DNA from: JALOOX01 sp964557955
Lineage (GTDB): Bacteria; Desulfobacterota; Syntrophobacteria; Syntrophobacterales; Syntrophobacteraceae
Length of the DNA stretch: 64,000 bases
Direction of reading: 5' to 3'
Assembly (NCBI GenBank): GCA_964557955.1
Contig: CAZLCS010000001.1
Coordinates: forward strand, 124,001-188,000
Shown here piece after piece: positions 56,725-64,000 of this stretch. How positions within the stretch are numbered: position 1 is the first letter of the stretch; every line of letters begins with the position of its first letter. The notes beneath the pieces are model-generated. The model ran no database searches. It was given only the letters and a program-made list of their open reading frames with translations, and was not told the DNA's origin. The position numbers and the translations under genes were made by a program.

Positions 56725-58659
56725 TTACTGAACTGAAATCTCGTTCAGCACCTCATCCAGGACGGCATTAAGCTCATTCAGCTTATAGGGCTTGTCCAAA
56801 GCAGCCACAAAGCCATAATCTCTGAAGCGCGACATGATCGGATCGGTTGAATAGCCGCTCGAAACGATGGCTTTCACGTCCGGGTCGAGCTGCAACAGTC
56901 TCTCAATGGTTTCACGGCCTCCCATTCCATCCACGATGGTCAAATCCATCAGGACGCTGTCAAATGGCTTACCGGATTCCTTTGCCTGCTGGTACACTTG
57001 AAGAGTTTCCAGGCCATCGCGAGCATAATCCACAGAATAGCCCAAATGCTTCAGCAGTGCACCGACGACCTCGCGAATGATTTCCTCGTCGTCCATCACC
57101 AGTATTCTGCCTTTGGGACGTGCTGAGCTGGGGGGCCTGGTGACCTCCTGTTTCTGCTTCAAATCTGCTGCGGGCAAATAGATGTGAAAGGTTGTTCCTG
57201 TTCCCCTTTCCGATTCAACGACAATCTCGCCGCCGTGTTTCTTGACGATCGAATAAGCGGTGACCAGTTCCAGTCCATTCGGTGTCTCATTGCTCGTGAA
57301 GTATGGATCGAAGATCTGAGAAATGCTCTCGTCGGGCAGACCTCCCCCTTGGTCCTGCACGGAAATGGTCACGTATCGGCCGGGCCTGAATGGGAACAAT
57401 CGGTTGCTGTCAATGAGGACATTCGAAGCCTTGACGGTGATTCTGCCGGAACGTCTATTTGCCCTGTCCGCATTGGCAATCAAGTTCTGAAAGACAACGC
57501 GGATCTGCTGACCATCGGCGTCCACGGGCCACATATCCTCGGGGATGACAGGGTCACAGCTGGCATTGCTGTCGCGGAGCATGGAGCTGCAGATGTCTTT
57601 GATGATGGGTTGGAGCTGTGTGACCCGCTTGACCGGCGACCCGCATTTGGAAAATGGCAAGAGCTGCTGGGTGAGGGTCTTGGCACGAAGTGCGGCCTGT
57701 TCAGCTGCTTCCAGCTTTGAGAACGCTTTATCTTCGGGGGATGCGTAAATCCTGGCTAAAGAGATATTCCCCAGGATCGCCGTGAGGATGTTGTTGAAGT
57801 CGTGGGCTATGCCTCCTGCCAGCTTGCCCACCGCCTCGAGCTTTTGCGCGCGCTGAAGCTGAAGCTCTATCGCTTTTTGCTCGGTGATATCGGTGAGGAT
57901 GATGATGAATGAGGATGCATCCCCTGAGACAGAGAGCGCCTTGAGGAGCACTTGTTTTCCGTTGATTCTGAACGACGGCCTCTCATGTCCGTTGGAGGAA
58001 GGAAGGCCCTTGGTTCCGAGGATCTCTCTGACCCTTTCCTGATCTTCGTCCTCGAATATCTCCTCCAGGGACGACGCGAGGAGCTTTTCCTCAGAAATCC
58101 CAACAAGGGATACGGCCACCGGATTAGCGTAAACGATGCGACCTTTCGACGTCACCTCGAGAATTCCCTCGGCCATGCTGCCCAACACCAGTTCGAAATG
58201 TTTTTTGACGGCCAGGAGTTCTTTGGTGATCTCTCTGGGATGAACAACATCCAGGCCGTAGGTGACATCCTTCGAGCGGGGACCTGTGGAGAGATCCGCC
58301 TGTTCCATGGCCTTCAATACATTGGCTGCCAGATGGTTCATCGGTCCCTTGGCAATACATGCATTCGCCCCGATCTCCCGATAGTCGAGATGTTCGTCTG
58401 CGGCGATGGCCGAGAGGATGATGATGTAGACGTCATCGAGCTCAGGAGTCTTCCGGATGATTCTGCAGAGCTTGTCACCGCTGATGTTGGGCATGATGAG
58501 ATCGATGAAGATGACGTCAGGGGTGAAGCTCTTGAGAACATCCAGGGCCGAGAGTCCGTCAACAGCCGTAACGACCTGATGCCCCGCTTCCGCCAGCAGG
58601 TTGGCCATGAAGCTCACGATCAGTGGATGATTGTCGACAACCAGGATTCTTTTCTGCAT
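56725..58659 (-). CDS. Hybrid sensor kinase, REC-PAS-HisKA-HATPase-REC
   Basis: This is a soluble 644-residue phosphorelay protein. Order: receiver (about 2-118, acceptor D53 in FIDLIMP), PAS (about 155-262), HisKA with H286 in GGIAHDFNNIL, ATPase domain with N-box QNLIANADRAN and G1-like QDQGGGLPDE, then a second receiver (about 517-640, acceptor near D572 in LMDLTIVDGMGG). The expected ATP-lid motif GTGLGL reads PNGLEL near residues 460-465, with a few residues lost, so kinase activity may be weak or altered. No membrane helix is seen. ATG 58659 follows a GAGGG site. It lies 63 bases after the HPt gene. Confidence 0.88.
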   Translation of the reverse strand: MQKRILVVDNHPLIVSFMANLLAEAGHQVVTAVDGLSALDVLKSFTPDVIFIDLIMPNISGDKLCRIIRKTPELDDVYIIILSAIAADEHLDYREIGANACIAKGPMNHLAANVLKAMEQADLSTGPRSKDVTYGLDVVHPREITKELLAVKKHFELVLGSMAEGILEVTSKGRIVYANPVAVSLVGISEEKLLASSLEEIFEDEDQERVREILGTKGLPSSNGHERPSFRINGKQVLLKALSVSGDASSFIIILTDITEQKAIELQLQRAQKLEAVGKLAGGIAHDFNNILTAILGNISLARIYASPEDKAFSKLEAAEQAALRAKTLTQQLLPFSKCGSPVKRVTQLQPIIKDICSSMLRDSNASCDPVIPEDMWPVDADGQQIRVVFQNLIANADRANRRSGRITVKASNVLIDSNRLFPFRPGRYVTISVQDQGGGLPDESISQIFDPYFTSNETPNGLELVTAYSIVKKHGGEIVVESERGTGTTFHIYLPAADLKQKQEVTRPPSSARPKGRILVMDDEEIIREVVGALLKHLGYSVDYARDGLETLQVYQQAKESGKPFDSVLMDLTIVDGMGGRETIERLLQLDPDVKAIVSSGYSTDPIMSRFRDYGFVAALDKPYKLNELNAVLDEVLNEISVQ

Positions 58660-58722
58660 GGTATTGCCCTCTTCCACTTGGATAGTGCGATCAGCTTCAG
58701 GCATCGCGTCCACAGACCGCTC

Positions 58723-59052
58723 CTAAGTTGTTCTCGTCTGTTGAAGTGCTTCAGCGATAATTCCAAGCTCCTTCTCAATCCGGCCGACGGCCTCCGGCAC
58801 AGCTTCCAGTTTATTGTCTTTGGCGTGCCTCTCAACGGTCAGAGCTGCCGCGTGCATCTGGTCGAACCCAAAGGTCAGGGCGGCGCCTTTGATGGAGTGC
58901 GCTGTCGCACTGATCTGTTGGGGGAGGCTATCCTGGATGGCGGCCCTCAATTTTTCAAGGTCTGAATGAGTTGCCTCAACAAATCCATGTGCGATTTCCA
59001 CGAATTCATCCACGGTCAATCCGACATTCTCGGCCATTTCACTGAAATTCAT
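58723..59052 (-). CDS. Free-standing HPt phosphotransfer protein
   Basis: The 109-residue helical protein has the HPt motif ATAHSIKGAALTFG with the phospho-accepting histidine H52. HPt proteins pass phosphate between receivers of hybrid kinases. The ATG at 59052 has GGAG eight bases upstream and overlaps the preceding kinase stop in an ATGA, so the two proteins are probably made together. The upstream double-receiver kinase is the obvious donor, and the downstream REC-containing kinase is a possible acceptor. Confidence 0.92.
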   Translation of the reverse strand: MNFSEMAENVGLTVDEFVEIAHGFVEATHSDLEKLRAAIQDSLPQQISATAHSIKGAALTFGFDQMHAAALTVERHAKDNKLEAVPEAVGRIEKELGIIAEALQQTRTT

Positions 59053-61481
59053 GCCAAAATCTCCGTTTCGCGTGTAACCCACTTCCTGATCATCTCGTAG
59101 ACATTCTCCCTGCGGACCGGCTTCGCGATGTAATCGTTCATGCCGGCTTCAATGCATTTATCTCGATCACCTTTCATGGCGTTGGCCGTCATGGCCACGA
59201 TGGGGACGTCGCCAAAACCTCGCTTTCTGATGGTCCTTGTTGCGCGCAGTCCATCCATCTCGGGCATCTGGACGTCCATGAGAATCATGTCATACTGATC
59301 AGGCGCCGCGAAGAACCGGTTGATCGCCTCCCGACCGTTGCTCGCCGCTTCCACCTGATAGCCCGCTTTGGAAAGGATCAGCTGGGCCAGCTTCTGGTTG
59401 GCCGGATTATCTTCAGCTAGCAATATGCGTACCGATCGTTTCACTTCTTCCTTGAGAGAACGCATGGTGTGGAGTCTTTCAGGCTCTTGTTTTGAAGGGC
59501 TTCGCAGTTCCCCAAGGATTCGCGAGAGCATGTCCATGAGCTTCTCAGGCCTCACGGGTTTGGGCAGAAAGGCGGTGAAGCCTGCTTTACGGAATAGATC
59601 AATATTGTGGTTTGTGGATGATGAAAAGGCCAGCAACGGGATCTGACCTATGGGAGGGGGCTGGAGACGAATCGCTTCAGCGACTTCATACCCGCTCATG
59701 TCAGGCATTTGGATATCCAGGATACAGAGATCAAAGGGAGTTGCGGTATCCACAGCCTTCTCCAGGGTGTTCAAAACGGATCCCCCAGCGGCCAGGCTGT
59801 GAACCTCCACGCCGACAGATGTCAACATGTGCTGCATGATGTCAAGGTTGGCCTTGTTGTCATCGACGACGAGAATCTTCTTGCCGCTCAGCGAGACCGG
59901 CCTGATGGTCCTGGTTGGCACTTCGTTTCCCTTGTCGAGCCATGCCGTGAAGTGGAAGATTGTTTGTTCGCCTGGAATGCTTTCGACCCAGACCTTGCCT
60001 CCCATGAGATGTGAAAGCTGGCGGCAGATGGCCAAACCCAGACCGGTTCCACCGTATTTCCTGGTGATGAAGCGCCCGGACTGCTGGAATGCTTCGAATA
60101 TGGTCGCCTGCTTTTCCCGGGGGATCCCAATGCCGGTATCGCGAACCGTTGCATGGAGCTGGATCCGATGCTCGTTCTCGTCGCCAATCTCCATCGCGAG
60201 CTCAATTTCTCCCTGTTCAGTGAATTTCGCGGCATTCCCCATCAGGTTGAGCAGCACCTGACGAAAACGAGAGGGGTCTCCCAGCACACATGTCGGAATG
60301 TTGTCGGATATCCTGCAAAGGACCTCAACGGGCTTGTCTTGAACTCGAGGTCGTATCAGGTCGCATACGTCATAGGCAATCATTTCGGGATCGAAGTCAA
60401 CGGATTCCAGTTCCATCTGTCCCGCCTCGATCTTGGAAAAATCGAGGATCTCGTCGATCAGCGTCAAGAGGGTCTCACCGCTCTTTTTGATGATCTGAGC
60501 ATATTCTGCTTGTTCCTCGCTCATGGAAGACATGAGCAGCATGTCTGAGAAGCCGATGATGCCGTTCATGGGGGTTCGGATCTCGTGACTCATCCGCGCG
60601 AGAAACTCGCTCTTGGCTACGTTGGCAATCTGGGCTTCCATCGCCAATTGCTGTGCATGCCTGATGGTGAGCTCGAGCTGCTCGTTCATGTTCTGAAGCT
60701 CTTCGTTGGCCAGCGCTATCTTCTCCTCGGCAGACCTTCTGTCGGTTATATCCACCTGCATGCAGAAGACCTCCGAGACACCCTGATGATCGAGGGTCGG
60801 AAAGATCGAAGAGTAGACCCACCGGATGCAGCCATCCTTGGTCTTGATGGACCATTCCTTGGCCGATGACGGCTCGCCCGAAGACCAGACCCGTGCGAGG
60901 TCATCTTGAAACGCCCTCGCGCTTTCCGGGTCGAGCAGCAGTTCCTGGATGCGGCATCCCAGGGCCTCTTGATGGCTGTACCCGCTGAACCGGGTGGATG
61001 CCCCATTCCAGCTTTTGATTGTGCCGTCTTCCGTGACGCTCTGGATTGCCAGGAGCGGCGTGTTTTCAATGAAGGATTCCAGGTGCATCAAGGATTCCCG
61101 GTGGTCCTGCTTGAAGACATCCATCGTGTCAAACAGCTTGTTGAGTGCATCTCCCAATTCACCAAATTCTTTCCTCGGCGCCCATTTGGAAGTATTCACA
61201 CCCTCATTGTCGCTGTGAGTCCTGCCGATCGCTTTGACGAGCTCTCCTATGGGCGAAAGGGTGGTCCTCTTCAGTATGAAGACTGTACCTGCAATGAAAA
61301 GAGCTCCCAACAAGACATATGCCGCTGCAAGCCCCAGCATTTCAGCAGGTGCGCCCAGGTTGTCCCTCGAACCGTTGTGTGATGCACTAATCACTGCGTG
61401 ACGCGAAGCCATGAACAAAGCCAACCAGAAACTGATCATGGCAGCGCTTACCAGCAGTGCCGTTCTTCGTCGCAAGTTCAC
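59049..61481 (-). CDS. Membrane hybrid sensor kinase with two C-terminal receivers
   Basis: The 810-residue product has two membrane helices (about 9-25 and 48-70) flanking a short periplasmic loop. A HAMP-like linker, PAS/PAC (about 134-248), a coiled stretch, and HisKA with H299 in ARMSHEIRTPMNG follow. The ATPase domain has intact GGTGLGL, and two receivers end the protein (acceptors D589 in ILDIQMP and D736 in LMDVQMP). The layout resembles BarA/TorS-like hybrids lacking their own HPt, which is encoded next door. I chose GTG 61481 with AAAGGGA upstream; 49 earlier open codons look non-coding. Confidence 0.9.
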   Translation of the reverse strand: MNLRRRTALLVSAAMISFWLALFMASRHAVISASHNGSRDNLGAPAEMLGLAAAYVLLGALFIAGTVFILKRTTLSPIGELVKAIGRTHSDNEGVNTSKWAPRKEFGELGDALNKLFDTMDVFKQDHRESLMHLESFIENTPLLAIQSVTEDGTIKSWNGASTRFSGYSHQEALGCRIQELLLDPESARAFQDDLARVWSSGEPSSAKEWSIKTKDGCIRWVYSSIFPTLDHQGVSEVFCMQVDITDRRSAEEKIALANEELQNMNEQLELTIRHAQQLAMEAQIANVAKSEFLARMSHEIRTPMNGIIGFSDMLLMSSMSEEQAEYAQIIKKSGETLLTLIDEILDFSKIEAGQMELESVDFDPEMIAYDVCDLIRPRVQDKPVEVLCRISDNIPTCVLGDPSRFRQVLLNLMGNAAKFTEQGEIELAMEIGDENEHRIQLHATVRDTGIGIPREKQATIFEAFQQSGRFITRKYGGTGLGLAICRQLSHLMGGKVWVESIPGEQTIFHFTAWLDKGNEVPTRTIRPVSLSGKKILVVDDNKANLDIMQHMLTSVGVEVHSLAAGGSVLNTLEKAVDTATPFDLCILDIQMPDMSGYEVAEAIRLQPPPIGQIPLLAFSSSTNHNIDLFRKAGFTAFLPKPVRPEKLMDMLSRILGELRSPSKQEPERLHTMRSLKEEVKRSVRILLAEDNPANQKLAQLILSKAGYQVEAASNGREAINRFFAAPDQYDMILMDVQMPEMDGLRATRTIRKRGFGDVPIVAMTANAMKGDRDKCIEAGMNDYIAKPVRRENVYEMIRKWVTRETEILA

Positions 61482-61869
61482 GCGTGATCCCTTTCGATTC
61501 GTATCGTGGTGGAATAGGGGCCAGATTCCGAAGATGTTCCGCCCCGGCACACAAACCTGAATTCTCGACCAACTGAGGTTGGGAGGCGGAACCGGTCCCT
61601 GATGGTCGCCGTACTGAACGAAGTTCAAAGATGATCCCTGGTAGCAGCGTTACGATCGGTCACGATGAGTTCGTGGGAACAGGACTCCGCGCCAGAAGGC
61701 CCCTCGCTTGGCAATGCCACTTCACTTATCGGAAGATGTGCAGGCATGGATTAGGCGGTTTTGGGTCTTCAGCAGGGTGTTTCTTTTTGCGGTTATTGGA
61801 GTCTCGTCGCCGGAGAAGGGAGGAAAGACTGAAATGATAACCAGTCGGACGTGGAAAGGGTTCCGGAGA
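61482..61869. other. Intergenic gap between two kinase genes
   Basis: No gene is recognised in these 388 bases. In-frame codons continue upstream of the kinase start for 49 residues but show no conserved features. A promoter for the downstream kinase-HPt-kinase run probably lies here; I could not place it with confidence. Confidence 0.4.
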
Positions 61870-64000
61870 TCAGGATTCTGCTGTGGTTGCCCGATCTCGC
61901 GCGGAATCCAGAACATTGCGGACGGTTCTTGACAATTCACCGACCACGTATGGCTTCATCAGAAACTCCTGAACCCCCGTTTGGCGGGCCTGGTCTTCTG
62001 CGACAGCCTCCATGAGCCCGGTGCACAGGATAATGGGGATGTCCTCTCTCTTCTTTTTGACCTCTCTGGCAAATGCGCAGCCCGTCATGGCAGGCATCGT
62101 CTGGTCGGTGATGATGAGGTCGTAACCATCCGGGTTCTGGCGAAATAGATCCAATGCTTTCATGCTGTCCGACACCCCGGTGACTTGATATCCAAGATTC
62201 TCGAGAAGAGACTGCGCCATTTCGACCAGTGTCTCCTCATCATCGACCAACAGAATACGCTCATGTCCCGTCGGGATTCGCTCGGCGATCTCCCTTTCGA
62301 TCACGAATTCGGACTCCTCCACCCTGGGGAGAAGAATCTCGAAGGTTGTCCCTTCTCCAGGCTTGCTCGTCGCCGTAATAGTGCCTTCGAGGCTCTTGAT
62401 GATTCCATAGACTACTGAAAGACCCAACCCGGTGCCTTCCCCCTTTCCCTTTGTTGTGAAAAAGGGGTCGAACACGCGTTCCATGATCTCGGGTGTCATG
62501 CCGTGCCCGGTGTCTTTAACCGTGAGTCGCACGTATGGGCCAGCTCTCAGGTTCGGATTTCCTCCCACTGTTCCCGAATCCACTTGTACTCTCGAGAGAC
62601 CAACCTCCAGAATGCCGCCGACCTCGCGCATGGCATAGGCGGCATTGGTGCAAAGGTTCATGACCACCTGATGGATCTGAATCGGATCGGCATAGATCAT
62701 AGCCAAGGGGTCGAGAATCTGATGGCGAATGTCCACAGTGGTAGGCAAAGAAGCACGCAGGAATTTCAGCGTCTCTTTGAGAATGGGACCAATCTGCACA
62801 TGTTTTCGCTCCTGCTCTCGCTTTCGGCTGAAAGTGAGAATCTGGTTCACCAGGTCCTTCGCCCTGAACCCAGCCTGTAGAACCTTGCTCAATTGCTTGT
62901 GCATCTTCGATCCACCATCGACCTCATGGAGGGCAAGTTCCGTGTATCCTATGATGGCTGCAAGAATGTTGTTGAAGTCATGGGCCACTCCTCCCGCCAG
63001 GGTCCCGATGGCTTCCATCTTCTGCGCCTGTCTCAGTTGCGCTTCCATTCGTTCGTGCTCGGCGGCCGCCAGCTTCCTTTCAGAAATGTCCCGGATGATG
63101 CCCATGGCGTGCCACTTCCTCTTGAGATCGATGACCGAGGTAGCCAGTTCCACAGGGAAATGGGAGCCATCCTTCCTCACCGCTGTCAGCTCGATGGTCG
63201 ATCCCAGGTAGGGTCCTTTGCCGGTAACCCTGAAAGCCTCCAGTCCTTGTTGAATGGCTGCCTGATAGTGGGAAGGGGCAATCAGTCTGTGCAACTCCTG
63301 CCCCATCACCTCAGAGCTCGTGTAGCCGAACATCTTCTCGGCAGCGGGGTTCCAATACAAGATCCTGCCTCTATCGTCCATCAGAATGATGGCGTTGGCG
63401 GCTGTTGTGGTGATGGCCCGAAATCTCTCCTCACTTTCGCGTAAAGCCTGTTCGGAGAGGTTCCGCTCGGTGATGTCTCGACTGACCATGACAGAGCCAA
63501 TAATCCGACCCTCTTCATCCATCAAAGGCGTCCCCGTTGCCTCGAACACCTTGCCACTGATTCCATCAGCGATCTCCCTCGTCACCCCCCTTTCTTCCCA
63601 GCCATTGAGCAAATCAGGACAAGCGAAAGGGAAGGGGCGTCCCGATTCCTCAAATTCTTTGCAGCTCCGCCCAATGACGGATTCTCCCTCCACGCTCATC
63701 AGGCTTGAAGCGTAGCGATTCAGACGCAGGATCCGATTCTCGCGGTCCAGAATGCAAATGGCATCAGGCACCGAGTCGAACGTACGCTCCCACGCTCTTG
63801 CAGCCCCAAGCAGGAAAGCCAATGTATCTTCAAGCTTCCCGTACATCTCTTTGAACGCTTTGGCCAGATCTCCAATCTCATCTCCTTTTGGGATCTGATC
63901 CAGTTCAGTGCTCAGATTGGCTTCCAGTCTGAACTTGAAGTCGATATCGCTTCCGATTCCCGTTGTGAGCTGCTTGGCTGCATCTCGAAGCTGGGTCAGA
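61870..64000 (-). CDS. Hybrid sensor kinase HAMP-PAS-PAS-HisKA-HATPase-REC, N-terminus outside window
   Basis: The frame is open to the right edge, and the codons before the ATG at 63846 encode a HAMP end (DQIPKGDEIGDLAKAFKEM), so that ATG is internal and the gene is cut by the window. Two PAS domains follow (VPDAICILDRENRILRLNRY and NAIILMDDRGRILYWNPAAE). HisKA has its histidine in GGVAHDFNNILAAI, the ATPase has intact GEGTGLGLS, and the C-terminal receiver has its acceptor in IITDQTMPAMTG. Membrane helices and a sensory domain probably lie beyond the edge. The family suggests signal-driven autophosphorylation; the signal is unknown. Confidence 0.92.
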   Translation of the reverse strand, partial: LTQLRDAAKQLTTGIGSDIDFKFRLEANLSTELDQIPKGDEIGDLAKAFKEMYGKLEDTLAFLLGAARAWERTFDSVPDAICILDRENRILRLNRYASSLMSVEGESVIGRSCKEFEESGRPFPFACPDLLNGWEERGVTREIADGISGKVFEATGTPLMDEEGRIIGSVMVSRDITERNLSEQALRESEERFRAITTTAANAIILMDDRGRILYWNPAAEKMFGYTSSEVMGQELHRLIAPSHYQAAIQQGLEAFRVTGKGPYLGSTIELTAVRKDGSHFPVELATSVIDLKRKWHAMGIIRDISERKLAAAEHERMEAQLRQAQKMEAIGTLAGGVAHDFNNILAAIIGYTELALHEVDGGSKMHKQLSKVLQAGFRAKDLVNQILTFSRKREQERKHVQIGPILKETLKFLRASLPTTVDIRHQILDPLAMIYADPIQIHQVVMNLCTNAAYAMREVGGILEVGLSRVQVDSGTVGGNPNLRAGPYVRLTVKDTGHGMTPEIMERVFDPFFTTKGKGEGTGLGLSVVYGIIKSLEGTITATSKPGEGTTFEILLPRVEESEFVIEREIAERIPTGHERILLVDDEETLVEMAQSLLENLGYQVTGVSDSMKALDLFRQNPDGYDLIITDQTMPAMTGCAFAREVKKKREDIPIILCTGLMEAVAEDQARQTGVQEFLMKPYVVGELSRTVRNVLDSARDRATTAES

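Noticed and set aside
63847..64000. Treating the ATG at 63846 as the start of the last kinase
   Set aside because: The frame continues to the edge and encodes a HAMP-like segment, so the gene is truncated by the window rather than starting there.

Overview
The window looks like chromosomal core DNA of an anaerobic Gram-negative bacterium of the old Deltaproteobacteria, most likely near Syntrophobacteraceae. This is an inference from gene content and order: F0 ATP-synthase genes atpZ-atpI-atpB-atpE standing apart from the F1 genes, a Rex redox repressor, RNase J beside FtsK, LolA and TatA, a hemA-ccsA-sirohaem gene block, and many hybrid histidine kinases. Base composition is moderately GC-rich and even. 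I saw no phage, insertion sequence, CRISPR array or toxin locus.

Layout. Positions 1-4016 (plus strand) hold the 3' part of hemL, four F0 genes and rex, with a clear Rex-type operator before rex. Positions 4049-14267 (minus) hold a uvrA paralogue, pdxA, nadA, lolA, ftsK, RNase J and plsC. ssb is on the plus strand at 14.5 kb. Positions 15061-22372 (minus) hold tatA, a small zinc-ribbon protein, hemA, ccsA, a sirohaem-type dehydrogenase, a polyprenyl synthase, rimO and an unrecognised membrane protein. A short plus-strand gene for a cysteine-rich protein and REP-like inverted repeats follow.

Positions 23530-56168 form one minus-strand information-processing supercluster. In transcription order it reads tRNA-Tyr, tRNA-Thr, tuf2, rpmG, secE, nusG, rplK, rplA, rplJ, rplL, rpoB, rpoC, rpsL, rpsG, tuf1, the S10 genes, the spc genes, secY, adk, map, infA, rpmJ, the alpha genes, rpoA and rplQ. 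fusA is missing from its usual place between rpsG and tuf. The two tuf genes look identical, and the match stops at the last base of the stop codon. An L10 leader precedes rplJ and a strong hairpin lies between rplL and rpoB.

Positions 56725-64000 (minus) encode three hybrid sensor kinases, the last cut by the window edge, and one free HPt protein: a multistep phosphorelay with no DNA-binding output gene in view.

No wholly new system is obvious. The best leads are a UvrA paralogue that keeps the UvrB-binding region but has lost most of the insertion domain, a possible sodium-type c-ring, the Rex operator, the missing fusA with perfectly matched tuf copies, the phosphorelay cluster with one kinase that has a degenerate ATP-lid motif, and frequent TTG/GTG starts in ribosomal and polymerase genes.
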